Shown here: positions 22,411-36,600 of the stretch, piece after piece | How positions within the stretch are numbered: the first letter of the stretch is position 1 | How the letters are laid out: each line of letters starts with the position of its first letter | NCBI GenBank assembly: GCA_963575745.1 | Contig: CAUYUJ010012714.1 | Span: 350,758 to 414,757, forward strand | Direction: 5' to 3' | From: Prorocentrum cordatum | Lineage: Eukaryota; Sar; Dinophyceae; Prorocentrales; Prorocentraceae | Length of the DNA stretch: 64,000 bases | The notes under the pieces: generated by a model | What the model saw: only the letters and a program-made list of their open reading frames with translations | Databases searched by the model: none | Told to the model about the DNA's origin: nothing | Position numbers and translations under genes: made by a program

Positions 22411-22602
22411 GCCAGCAAAAAACAGGATGAGGACCATGTAATATAGGAGGCTTGGAATATGGTGTAAGATGGCGCGTCTTCCAGGGGCGTGATCCAGTCG
22501 CTTCCTTCCGATGTTATAATGGGCCGAGAAACCCTCTAGCGGCCCAGGCAAATCGGGCGCCGGCACCTTGAGCCAGACGCCCGCGGCACGCTCGCTATGC
22601 TA
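22411..22602 (-). repeat. LTR-like direct repeat, copy at low-coordinate end
   Basis: About 192 bp aligning in the same orientation with 40255-40449 at roughly 80% by eye, and almost without difference over 22542-22596. For the minus-strand copia element this is the 3' LTR position. The homology resumes after a TA-rich microsatellite with CTGAACC..CC.ATT.CAGA (22808-22830), so the full repeat may extend to about 22830. I do not see clean TG...CA ends or target-site duplications. Confidence 0.6.
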
Positions 22603-22771
22603 TGATATAGAGATATACACAACGACACACATACATACATATATATATACACAGACACATCTATATATACACATATTCACATCCATATGTAAGTATATCT
22701 ATACATCCATATGTAAGTATATATATACATAGATATGTACGTATGTATATAGACATACATACATACATACA

Positions 22772-22805
<34 letters not shown>
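22603..22805. repeat. TA/TACA microsatellite
   Basis: AT-rich (TATA), (ACAT) and (TACA)n repeats, ending in a clean run of ACAT units near 22755-22800. A TA-rich microsatellite sits at the same place beside the other LTR-like copy (40448-40562). Confidence 0.95.
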
Positions 22806-23152
22806 CACTGAACCTCCGATTTCAGAATCGAGGGGGGAGGGAACCAGCGGGGCGAGCGGCAAGATTCAGCCACATTTCTGCAAAGGAAACGCGCGGAGAC
22901 TCGGTTTGACACGAGCTGCGAAGCGTCGGCAGGAACGCTCCGGCATCGGGCCAGGATCGCGCCGCAAAGTGGCGACAGGAGCTGGCCTGGTCAAGCGCCA
23001 GCGACAGCCATGCGGGCCCCCCCTGACAGGGGCCCACAGGCGCAGGCAGCGCAAGGAAAGTGATAAGATATTACAAGCGAAACGCAGAACATAAAGATCT
23101 AACTCATTTCGCCGCGTGCTTCATCGCCAAAAAGGGGGATTCCGCCGGCTCG

Positions 23153-23446
23153 TCATGAGCCAGGCCCATCCTTTGGCGCCAGGGCCCTATATGGACTGGA
23201 AGTCTTCAACTCGTGCTTGAAGGATTGCGTCCCCGCCATTACTTGCAACGGCAGGTCGCGTTCAATTCTACCTTTGGTATGTCCATCGGCAATCATGTCC
23301 CGTGTATCACACCATTGTATGCTGTGTGCGATACGTCCATCCATCACCTGTCTTATCCAGCTGATTTGCCCCAACAGTGCGCCGCGTGCGCCCTGTAGAC
23401 TTTTCGAGGGCCCTGCTGGGCAATGAAGTGAATTCCGACTCAGCAT
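23153..23446 (-). pseudogene. Copia RNase H C-terminal part
   Basis: The minus frame carries ISWIRQVMDGRIAHSIQWCD then TRDMIADGHTKG, the copia-type RNase H end in which the last catalytic Asp sits in a (M/L)ADxxTKG motif. It is followed by a short tail and a stop at 23153. RNase H removes the RNA strand during reverse transcription. The earlier RNase H start, (T)GEVDLHSDSG, is at about 23780-23755 in another frame, so the domain is broken. Confidence 0.75.
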
Positions 23447-23754
23447 CGATGGTGAATGTAACTTTGATACAAAGACCGCCTATTCCAAGTATAGTTGTGA
23501 GTTGCGCTGGTGTAAGCGGTTCCGCGTTTAGCCCATGTAGGGTAACAGTGGTCGGGTGGCAGTCCTCTAAATCACGGGCCGCTGCTAGCGTCTCCGCAGA
23601 GTAGCTGGATCTTACCTGCAGTCGATGTGACTTGCAGTAGGCGTCGATCAGGTGTGCAACAGTTTTGCGAATGCGCGCGCGCCCGCGCCGGAGAAAGTTG
23701 GCACCGCTGATGTCCTGCCCTTTTCACCTCGTCTGCAGCGTCCCCGGTCGAACG

Positions 23755-24745
23755 TCAATGGCCGGAGTCGCTGTGTAGATCGACTTCTCCAGTGGGCTTC
23801 ATAGCAGGGTGAGCCATCTTCTGAGGTTGGCTCTGCAGTTTCCGCGTAATTGCATTCAGTCGCCGCGCCTGAAGTCTGGTGGCTTCTTGAACCCGGCGTA
23901 AAGAAACAACGTCTACCATCGAAAGGGCCCGGGCTGAGAGGGCGCGAGCTATTGCCCCGCGGAGGCTGACGAACATGTCTGCTACAAGTTTCGTCGCTTT
24001 CCCCTCAGCTTTCGCCCCCGTGCGGTCGGGGTGTTGGATGGGGCGAAGCTGTTTGATGTATTCGTCCTGCTCCACGGTGACATCTCCGTTTTCGTTATTC
24101 TTGTATCTGGCGGCGCACTTAGTGCGAGTTTGTTTGTAAAGCTTGCGCGCGCCAAGCGCGCCTTCGGCGAATTCCGCGCAGCGATCGATGGTTTCCTACT
24201 TTCCAATCAAATCCATATCGCCCACGCGTTGGGCCGTCAGTAGGGCCTCAGCTGCTTTGAGTTCTTCGTCGCGAGACGCGGCGCGCAGGCCGAAGCTGCG
24301 CGTGATGTCGCGAAGTTTCTGGGAGAAGGCTCGCGGAGCACCCTTCGCCCCAGCGCCTGGCTTCAGGCATTTGAAGCGTTGGCGACTTTCGTCGCGCTTC
24401 TCGAACTAAGGGAGGGTGCGCAACGCAGCTGCCGATCCAGGTGGTCGCGTAGAGCATGCGATGCGTTCCCGCTCCCCAGTGGCTTCTGCAAGCGCCCGGT
24501 AGGTGAGCCCCTTGAAGGGGCGCCTTGTCCATGCTCATAGACGCAATTGCCCAGTCAGGGTTGCGTGCGCCTTCGCTGGCCAGTGGGCGCCCGCTTGGCC
24601 TACTGGCGTGTCCTGAGAAGGCCTCTACACCAAAGGCTTCTACGTCTATGAATCCTCGCAGAACAAACCTTGAACGAATTGACCTGGCCATTTCCTCGTT
24701 GTCATTCTTGACAAGCTTCCATTTAAATACGTAACGTAAGGTCAT
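23755..24745 (-). pseudogene. Copia reverse transcriptase remnant
   Basis: The first piece (24745-24500) carries SRFVLRGFIDVEAFGVEAFS and NPDWAIASMSMDKAPLQG, matching copia RT motifs up to the first catalytic Asp. A KPGAGAKGAPRAFSQKLR phrase follows in another frame (about 24370-24310). The metal-binding HVDD/YVDD-type box reads RVGDMDLIG near 24231-24211, so the first Asp of the pair is Gly. Next come EQDEYIKQLRPIQHP (about 24075) and a segment with VADMFVSLRGAIA. Frameshifts and a stop interrupt the domain, which is inactive. Confidence 0.8.
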
Positions 24746-25094
24746 AAAGTTTGAAGCGTATGAAGGAGATTTGAAGCAAATGTTAGCGTGCCAAATCTTG
24801 TATTATGTGTGGAGTGCCTCTCCTGCCTGCACTGGGTTGGCGGCAATCTCTGCCCTGGTGGGCAGGTCGCCCCCCTTCGCCACCGCCGCCCGCTTGGCTG
24901 CTGCGGAGACATATCCGCTTTGTGGCAACGCTGTCGTTTTGCAGTCGGATAATATGTGTGTGGCCGCCATGTTAGCCTCAAAGCATACTTATGTGTGCAT
25001 GTAAGTATGTCTGATGGCCATAATTGTCGCCATCAAGCGCGCAGTCCTCGTCGCAATGAAGGGTCGCGGAGACATGGTAAATATCTGCAGCGTG

Positions 25095-25628
25095 TTAGTG
25101 TGCGTCTCCGATATGACGAGCTCCTGGGTCATCATTGGCTACTTTAGTCAAGACCGCATGGTCAGATATCGTCACGTTAGGTATGATGCAATGAGGTTCC
25201 AGTGTCGAAGTCTCAAGAAGCTTGCGACCACCCTGGACTTGTGGCTGCCAGGCTTCGAGGACATCGGTCGCGAGGGCGGCTTCCGATTCTTCTTGAATCG
25301 TATAGAGACGTCCTGTAGGCGGGGGGGCTTCGCTCTCAGGCATTTCCGCCGGTTGCGAGTCACCGCGGGGTGCTGGACCGTCTGCGTTGTCCTTGAATCC
25401 TGACGGGTCCTCATCGAAGCGGGCCTGGGGTTTAGATGATTTCAGGCGCTGTATTACCCCTGCATGTGTAGACCCAGCAATCGCGTATATGTCGAGGGCG
25501 GTGCCACTCGACTCGGAATAATGGGGCCCTGGTGTAACGTCGCTGTCGTAGTAAACCAGGGCGCAACTGTCTGCGTAAGTGTCTGCTGGAAATTGGTAGA
25601 TGCTCTTAGCAAGTCGAGAAGTGACCAC
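25095..25628 (-). pseudogene. Copia integrase-RT linker
   Basis: An uninterrupted frame of 178 codons between integrase and RT. It is Pro/Ala/Glu-rich with no catalytic motif, as in the variable linker of copia polyproteins. It contains a phrase APRGDSQPAEMPESEAPPP and ends short of the RT. It is assigned by position and shared orientation. Confidence 0.5.
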
Positions 25629-25637
25629 ATTCTCGAT

Positions 25638-26609
25638 CTAAAACGGCTTCGGATCAAGTGTTGTAGGGCTAGATGCACTTTGAGTGAACGTTTGCTGGAG
25701 GTGGTCATTTGCGCGTTTCCTTGCTCGGTTGGTAGGTATCCGAACGTCATCGCAGGTCCCCCCTGCAGGTAGACGAATGACAAAAAGAAACGCAGTTCGA
25801 AGTGCGGCGTTGTTCGAGCCACATTCCCGGACCATCGGCACCTCAATGTAAAGTCCGTGTCGCAGGTCTGGGCGTTGAACAGCAACTTCGCGATTACCGA
25901 CCAGCGCTATTGCTTGATCCCTTCCAGGGTCGAGCAACTAGGCATGGGCCGCCCCGCCCTTCTCAGTCGTCCATCGTTGTGCTGGGTCGGTGGTAGTCTA
26001 CTAGATCCCCGTCGCGATGCAAGATCTGTCCTGGTGGCGTCGCCTTAGTGCGCAATGCTCGGTTAGCTTTCGATGCCGCAGACGCCTGAGTGCTGGCCTC
26101 CATGCGGATCTCGCGCATCCGCTGTTCTCGTGAGTGGTCTGACGTTTCCGTATGTTTGTTGTTTGTGGTCCAAGGCCAGCAGGTCTGGTAGACGTGCCGA
26201 CTCTCGTCCGTGCAGCGCCTGGCATGGAAGCACTCCATTGTAGAATGTAAAGGAGTTGGCTACGAACATTGCTTCATGCAGTAGACGGAGGCAGCTCAAT
26301 GGCATGTTGTGTCGTTTTTGGTCGTCCTCCATCACGTGCGTGGTCTGCCGTGGAATTCCACTTCTGGATTGCATTGGTTGTGGAGCGTTGTCCGCGCGCT
26401 CGGATCCCAATTTTATGTCCTTCGTGTTCAAGGACGTCCCGAACCGCGTCGATGAGGAGGGCCCCCTCTCCATCAAAATACAATACCTTTGCCGGATCAA
26501 GGTGCAACCGCGTGTAGTGGCATGCGTCCAGCACCGAAGTCATGGATATGTCAAGGATTTCTTGACTGGCCGCAACACGTATGCATCGGTCTAATATGTG
26601 GAATACCAT
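25638..26609 (-). pseudogene. Copia integrase core and C-terminal domain remnant
   Basis: From 26609 one frame contains VLYFDGEGALLIDAVRDVLE, the DxE-type strand-helix region of the integrase core, and IRARGQRSTTNAIQ. A second frame (26320-26200) has RLLHEAMFVANSFTFYNGVL and ALHGRESARLPDL, the copia integrase segment before the C-terminal domain. A third frame (26100-25970) has NRALRTKATPPG then GDLVDYHRP, and near 25880 VGNREVAVQRPDLRHGLYIE ends the domain. The N-terminal HHCC zinc motif is not visible because the VNTR interrupts the region above. Confidence 0.75.
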
Positions 26610-26939
26610 ATGGTTCTTATTGAAGGACAGGTAACCTTCGTATTTCTCATTGAATTTCCCTGGCAGGGCCGCCGACGGCGTGGCTGTGCTGCCAAGTTGT
26701 TTCTCATGCCTGGCACTCTCGAAGCGACTCGCGCGCGCCTTTGATCCAGTTCAGCCTGTCACCGCCCGGACCCACCTTCGTCGAGATGATCCTCATCTTG
26801 GGCCCCTTGGCACGGCGCCACCTCGGGCGTAGCTTGCGGAGCTTTTCGGTGACAGCGGCTGGATCGAAGCTTCGGAGGTTATGTGGGCTGACCCGGACAT
26901 CGAAGCGAGTCCAGTCAGGAAGTCTGGAGGCAAGCGCCT

Positions 26940-29720
<2,781 letters not shown>

Positions 29721-29761
29721 AAAAAACAATCTGGGTTTACACGAGCTGAAAGCCGTCTGCC

Positions 29762-30382
29762 TTATCGCGGCGCGTCCGCCTGCGTGGCGGGCTCAGATGG
29801 CGGGGCTGCTGGCGGGGCCGGCGCTTCCGCAATCGGCTGCGGGGCGCCAGCTGGAGTATGATGTGGGTTAGGTGGCAGTGAGTCAGGTTTAGCGAATCTG
29901 CACATGGCAGGTATCCTTGTATGTCCTGCCTTGTTCGAGCCGCAATTCTTCTTGCAACTTTCGCATTCCCAGTTGACAGGGCCCACGGCGTGCCATCGAA
30001 ACATGCGTGGGCCCCTTGCGTGGTCCGGCGCATCCTCTCGGATGTCATCTACGCGCGCAGGGCGCCCTAGGCCCCCTGGCGGCGGCGCGGCCGCGGCGCC
30101 CGAGGGGCCTCGCAGCGTGTCTTCGGCGCCGAGGTCAGAGCCTGAAGCGTTGACCGCACATGTTGGGGTGCGCTTCCACTTGTTAAATGGATCGTCAGGT
30201 GATTCCAAGAGCTTCTTCGAGATGCGGACAATATCAACGAAGAGTGATCTAAATGTGTGCGTGCGTTGCTTTGCGCGCCTGCGCGCGTTCATGGCAGCCG
30301 TTTCACCTTGCCCCTTGCGCAGGCTTCCGGAGATCAAGATGATTGCGCATGATGTGTGTGGGCTTCCTACTGAGGGTGCCAT
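29762..30382 (-). pseudogene. Unassigned ORF with Cys cluster, within copia element
   Basis: A 206-codon minus frame. The N-terminal third is basic and helical (RTHTFRSLFVDIVRISKKLL); the middle is Gly/Ala/Pro-rich; then comes WECESCKKNCGSNKAG with a further Cys, which has the look of a small zinc-binding module, and a Pro/Ala-rich end at 29762. It lies between protease and integrase remnants of the copia element in the same orientation, so it is probably part of that polyprotein. I do not recognise the family. It may equally be a remnant of another element. Confidence 0.35.
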
Positions 30383-32313
30383 GTGAGTCCCTTAGCCCTG
30401 CGGCGCATTGAACTATTGAAATCTGGTATGTGTTCGTGCGCTCCTGCAGTGTGCGCCAGACAGATATCTCGCTAATGCAAGTTACCTGTGGTTTGCCCAC
30501 GTATCCAGAATCTGCGCATGTCGGCCTGAGTTTTGGTAACGGTGACGCAAAACGTAATATGTGGAAAATCTTCTGGACGGTGTTTCCACCATGTGTTGTA
30601 ATTGATTATTGATAATGGTAGTCTGGTGGCACGGCAAGCTGGTCGTAAGATAACCAGTCCTACTTCGCATGTGCGCAAGTAGTGTAGTTTAGACTGTTGT
30701 ACCTTCTGGTTTCCCAGATCAGCGCCAGGTCTCAGATCGAGACTATCTCGAGACCAAAGACGGCGCTTGAAGGCAAATTGTGGAATTCCTCCGATTCCAC
30801 CGCAGAGCCCCAACATATCGACACAGTTGCGCTGTCCAAAGCAAAGCGCCGGAAGAACGTTGAAAACGTTGGTGCGCGCGTCCGCTGCTAGCGCGAGGGC
30901 GGTTTGCTCCCAATCGGAGTCCGAGTCAGCATCGCGCGCGGTGCGTCGGCACTGCTATGACAGCTGAGACCTTCTAGGCCTTCGCCGCAGACATCGTCTC
31001 CTTCCCAAACTTTCTTTGGTATCTTTTTTGGTGTGATACCCGCCGCGTTGCCATCTGTCTGCTTCCTCGGTGCTTCGCGCGCGCGTCAATCAGGCAAGCC
31101 TCTGCGGAAGTCGACAGAAACTCGCGCGGCGGCCCGGGGATCGGGAAGGGAGGGGAACGACCATCTTGGAAAATTCGCGCCCCCTCTGTCTTTGGGCGCG
31201 TCTGCGCGGTTTCCCCGAATTGCACTGGTCGCGGGCCTTCCCGGATTAGGTCAGCGCGAATGTTCCTTATCCCTTTGGGGAGTTGTGAGCGCCAATCGTA
31301 GCCTGCAGGCTTATCCTTGACCTTAATGCATGGTGCCATGTTCTTTGTGTGAGGATCATGTGTGACTCTTCTGGTGACTGGGCCCTGATCGCTTGGGTCC
31401 TTGGCGTCCAGCTTCGCGGAGCGAATCAACAGTTGGGTCAAAAAGAGTAATTATGTTAGACAGCGTGTCCGCTGTTCTCTCGTGGGTATGATTGGCCACT
31501 GTATCTGGTAAACGCTTGGTAAAGGTCACGGGGGCTGACTGCCGCCATTCGGCGCGCTGCTGATCGCGACCGTGCCAGTCGAGCGCGCGTTGCGTAGGGT
31601 CCGCGCACTTGCATCTCCACGTCGTTGCGGGGATGACTGCGCGCAGTCACAACCTGTGTGCGCACCCCTAGGTGTTGCATCCGCGTCGGTCGTGCTTGAG
31701 TCCAAAGTAAAATGCACGCACGCGTATCATAGTAAGACGCAGGTCCTCAATCATCTCTTAAATCGGCTGCAATTTCCACGTGTAGCCTGGGGGGGGGGCA
31801 TCATAGCACGGTGCATCCTTAACCCTCTCGCTCTAGTTATAAGATTACGCATCCCCTCCCAATCTGCACCTATCCCCCCCCCCCGGAGCGTGCAGGCACC
31901 ATTCCGCTGGCGCGGGGATCAACGGCATATCGTCCTCGCCAGCCAACGCGGCCCCCCAAGTGAATGGAGCCGCTGGCTGACATAATTTCGGCGTGTGTTA
32001 TTCTATCGCACGCGCGCCCACGCTGGCGGAATTGCGCGGGAGCAATACGAATATATTCCATAAATAAACAGCGAGCAGGCCCCAGCTCACATGTCAGGCA
32101 AGCTGAAGGCCAGACATCCTCAGCCTGTTCCCCCGCCATGGGGCAGAAGGGCTAGCGTTTCCGCCACTCGCAGGATGCGCTGGCAAACTCGCGCTTCCGC
32201 TAGCGCTTCCGCCCTGCATCGGAGCGACGTCGCCCATGGCCGTGAAGGTGCAAATGCTGTCAGGGTCCCTCCCGGTGCTCTCCGTCGTTGCACTCGGGCT
32301 TCCGCTAGTCGAG
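30383..32313 (-). pseudogene. Decayed copia polyprotein region, unassigned
   Basis: Minus frames remain moderately open at 30472-30816 and 30974-31441. The second contains APCIKVKDKPAGYDWRSQLP and IRNIRADLIREGPRPVQF, which look like genuine decayed coding sequence. No integrase zinc motif or catalytic Asp is visible. Plus-strand frames are short. Assigned to the element only by position and orientation. Confidence 0.3.
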
Positions 32314-33109
32314 TCATGTGCGTCCATGGCGTGGTGTGGAATTGGCCCCTAGTCTGCAACCGCCCTGCGCAATGAGCAAGATTTTCCCCAGGCCGATCAC
32401 CTCCGGGCGGTCGAGGTCCACCGCGCATGGGAGGTAGACAATCCGCTGGGCACGGTAGCAGTCCAGGTGGCGCTTCGCGAAGCCGACCGCGTGATCCATC
32501 ACCTGAGCATGCGCATTAGGCCTCTGGGCCAAGTCGCGCAGCAGTCGCCCAGCTGCTGAGTCGGGGTCGCCAGGCCTCGTGAACCCGTTGGTCCTCGTCT
32601 GGGTTTCGTGGCCCACCTGCACCGGACGTTTCCCCAGCTTCCACCAGCTCCCATCCGCGCTGTTCATAGTAACGAGCTAAGAATGCCGTCTGCGCGCCCG
32701 CGTTTTACATGCGGTGCCCCTCGCGGCCCCGAAGGGCCACGGCGACTCCGCGTGATTGGAGCCACTCTTCCGAGGGCATCTGCATGAAGGCAGACTGCGT
32801 TTCCGCATTCCTCATGGGAGTTCCGTCCTGATCCCGAGGGCGTTGACTATCGACGAAAGAAATACTCTGCATGTATTCAAACTGCTTCTCCGCACCAATA
32901 TAATTGCAGGCCGCCGTAGTCATGGTGGAGTTGTCAATCGCACGGCAGGCTGCCCTGCTTATGACATGGAAACAAGTGTCTTCAGACGCGAAGGGCCCGC
33001 TGCAGTTCGCACTCTCAGCGCCCTCAAACCCGGAAAGTGGAATGAGTAGGTGGCCGCTAACGCTTTTCTCCAAGCGGAAAACGTTCGCGCCCTTGCCCAC
33101 TTGAATCAA
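32314..33109 (-). pseudogene. Copia protease-to-integrase segment
   Basis: The 33109-32705 frame contains VFRLEKSVSGHLLIPLSGFE, a phrase typical of the copia polyprotein between protease and integrase (the SGHL..P motif), and ends with EEWLQSRGVAVALRGREG before a stop. The following frame (32667-32314) is 118 codons, begins NSADGSWWKLGKRPVQVGHE, and has no motif I can name. Two stops and a frame change separate this from the protease. Confidence 0.5.
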
Positions 33110-33560
33110 CTATGGGACTTCGTTCGGGAACGCGCGCTTCTCCTCCCCGCGCTCGTGCACCGAGATTGCGCGCCTCAGCTGGAGACTGGTCAAGCCTGAG
33201 AGGGATGGTATGTCTGCGCCAATGCCCTCTGCGACATTAGCGGCGGAGGTGTCCATCTGTCTATTGTGGAGGTAGTCGCAGGCAATGCAGACTTTTGCCA
33301 GATTCCTGCTGATGACTGAACTTGCACCAACACCATTGAAATACAGCGTAGCCAGCCAGCTACGGAAACGTTTGGACGCCACACCGCGTCGCGTTCCCCT
33401 CGAAGTGCTCGGCAGCGCTATCTCCGATGACCCTGATGTTCGAGCCGATGTCTACCAAGACGGACAATCGACCATCGGAGACCATGCTTTTGAGCGGGCC
33501 CTTGATCTAGACCTGATGTCCATAGGGCGCGTTGATGCGAATGTCTGCTGCGCCCGCGCA
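33110..33560 (-). pseudogene. Copia aspartic protease remnant
   Basis: The minus strand near 33480-33400 reads GRLSVLVDIGSNIRVIGDSA, a retropepsin-type active-site strand with D-I-G-S in place of the usual D-(S/T)-G-A. A change of frame follows, then LATLYFNGVGASSVI (about 33350-33300), the flap-side region, then GADIPSLSGLTSLQLRRA. Retropepsins cut the Gag-Pol polyprotein. The Thr-to-Ile change next to the catalytic Asp and the frameshift make activity unlikely. Confidence 0.65.
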
Positions 33561-33642
33561 ACGTCTCCGCCGTTGTTCGACCGCCCGCTCTTCCATGGAG
33601 ACATGGCCTGCGTTGTGCTCCCAGTCCGCCATCCGTCCGGTT

Positions 33643-36600
33643 CTATTCGTCGTCAGTCACGGGCTCGAGTGCCAGGATCATTTGGACGTTGGAGCGCACC
33701 TGGCGCGCATGGTGATCTACGCCTGTAATGAGTGGGGGTCCACGGGCGGTCGGGACACATGGTGTCCCCCGCGTATCGTCTCCGCCCTGTATCATCAAAA
33801 CCGTCTCCTGATGGGAGCTGGCATGAGTGCGAGAGCTGCGCGGGGACTCAACTCGACGGCGCAGTCCCAAGATCGGCGGTGGAGGCCTGCGCCGGCCTGT
33901 GCCTTTGATGCCGACCTGCTGCGGCTGCTCCAGCCTTTCCAGCAGCCGGCTGTTGGCCGGATCGCGCGGCCGCAGCGTCAGCGTTTCCGCGTTGTTGTAA
34001 GTCGCGGTCGCAGGCTGCTCGCATGGCGTTGTGTCGTCGACTGGCGTTTCCGCCTGTGGCTAGACAGCGCGCTGGTTAGCTGCCGTTGCAGAGCTGGCGC
34101 CTGGGCCTGCAACGAAATGAGCTCAGCCGCAGGGGCCAGCTGCGACTCGCCACCGCGATGGCCGGCACCTGGGCGTGACGACGCAATGATGCCAGGGCCG
34201 CGGCGCACCGTGCAGGAGGCCTCTATGGCAGCACCCCGCAGCTGGTGGCCTGCGTGGGCCCTGTTAGCTCCAGCCCAGCATGCGCCGTGATATTGATGTC
34301 CGCGCTCTAAGCGCCAGAGGGCCCCCCTCGGCAGGAAGGGCTGCAGGCGCGCGGCGCATTGTGAAGACTCAATATCTGATGCCGTCAGCGTCGGCGCGCT
34401 TGGCCTGAGCCCCCTGTGCCACTCCAACGTAGATTCCGCGATGAAGTATGCCGGGGGCGGAACCACGTTGGATGAAGGCGTGTCCGAACCATCCCTTGCG
34501 TTTCCGCCTGCAAACCCTTCGGCCGCTAAACGTACATTCGCACGTCGTGCGTCATTACGTGCCTTTGCAGAAGCCACCAGACTTTGTTGGGTGCCGTTGT
34601 TGCCTGCGTGGCATGATAGATCCATCGGGCGCCCTCCGTGACCGGGCCAGTCGCCCATTTCGAGGCGCCGGTCTCTTGCGCCTGCGCTTCCTCATCCAAT
34701 GGCGTGGGCTGGTAGGCCACGTGTGGCCGCCGCGCAGGGTCCATCGCGCTTATCGCGGACAGCCAGCGGAACTCCTCCGTTATCTCCCTACGGCGCCGAT
34801 TGGGCGGAACGGCCCCCCCAGCGCGCCCCTGCCTACTGATGTTGAACATTCAGGGCGCGTCGGCACGTCCGTGGGAGGTGGAGCTGGCGCATCAGAAGGA
34901 GACCCTGCCAGGCGCGGGTGCGCGCCGAATGCCGGAATGTATTGTTGTCTGCCAGCCGACGTCGGGTCGGGACTCGGATCGGGGCACGGCGGCTGCCATG
35001 TCCCCAGCCACCTCTCGAGACAAACCCGCAATGTCTAACCCAAGCGCCCGCATCTGCTCGATCCCCTGTTGCTGCCATTGAAACGTGAAGCGCTGCCGCT
35101 CGCCATTGGGGTCGGGCAGATTCTTCTGGTCCGTCTCAGGGCTGCGGTGCTGTAGGCGCGGCATATGGCGTTGCCGCCGGTGGAGTCATTGGTGTCATCT
35201 CGCGAAGTGCTGTCCGTAGCTCAGGGCGATTCCGCAGTTGGTTCAATCGTTGCTGCAGGTTCTACAGTCGTTCATGGGCTCGAACCTGACCGATCCTGCT
35301 GCGCTGGCCGCCCCCCCTGTCGCGCTCGCGCCTCCCATAGGGCGGATGCTCTTCTGGCGGCCTGCAGCTGCGGCCCACGGGGCAAAGTGGGCAAGCTGCG
35401 CCACGGCCGCCTCGATCGCCGCAGGCGTCATGGCCGGCCCAGCGGCGGTGCCGGCGTTGGGGGGTTGTGCCGCGACTTGACGAACGCATTGGATCTCGTT
35501 TCCGCGGTTTGCTGAGATGTGTCTCCACTGGCACCATTCAACACATATACCGATGATCCTCCGAGGTTCCCGAAGCCATCCCTGCTTCAGCTCATCCTTC
35601 TTCACCGACGCGGCGTGGTAGAGCGCCAGGTCGGAGCGCAGCGGGTTGTGCCGTGCCTGATTGTTGAACTCCCCCGTCGAACCCACAAGCTGCATGGTGC
35701 GCCGAGGCAAAATTGGGCCTCTCGCGTTCCCATCCGTGAGGAGAGCATATATCATTGGCCGAACGCCACACCTTGACCCTGTCGTGTAAGAGAATAGGTA
35801 GCGAGATGAACGCAGCGATTCCGCGTGCTTTCGGAATCCACTCTGGGCGCAGCGGTCGCCTGGCAGATAAGGGCACCCATGAATAAATACATTGGCGCAC
35901 CTACTCTCGTAGGCCATTGCGATTCCGCCGTGGATTGTTCTCCGCGCGGCAGGAGAGGCCCGTCTCTATGATGGACGGGATGTGAACCATCTCTGTGCCG
36001 TGGACAAAACGCAGCACATCCGTCAGTGTAGTGACCTGCCGGTAAAACCTGGCTTGGAGTGGCCACTGGTAGCTCGCACGTGCGCGCCTTCGTCCGCTGG
36101 GGGGACTTCCGCATCGTCGTGCGCTGCGCTGGCTGACGCGTTTCCGCGGTAGAGTTCTGTGAGTTCCAAGCGATTTGTCCGTTCGCCTGAATGTCCCACC
36201 ACCTCCGCCATCATCATCGCCGCCAGGGCGATGTAGTCCCTGCTTTTCTCGTCGGGATCATGTGCTTCACGGCCGCGGGACAGCCCGTGCCGCCGCGCTG
36301 ATGTGCGAGGATGTCCGCGAGAGAAGCCCAGCCATCAGCCATGGCGAAGGTCGTGCACTCACGGATAAATTGCCGGCAGCATCGATCCCTGCCATCAATG
36401 CGACGAATTGGCCGGCGACGAAGCGCGCTGGAAAACCATTGGCTCATGGGTGCGAGATCCTCGCGATCAGGAGGGGCCGCTTGTTGTTCGACATGAGCGG
36501 GCCCCCCTGTCCATGATGAGCCGCATGGGTGGCTTATTGCGGAAGAGGCTGCGCGCGCGCTGCAAGGTTCTGTCCGCGTCGCCAATGCAAAACCGCGCGC

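Noticed and set aside
22411-22602. Definite LTR with TG...CA ends
   Set aside because: I could not find clean TG/CA termini or a target-site duplication, so it is described as LTR-like only.
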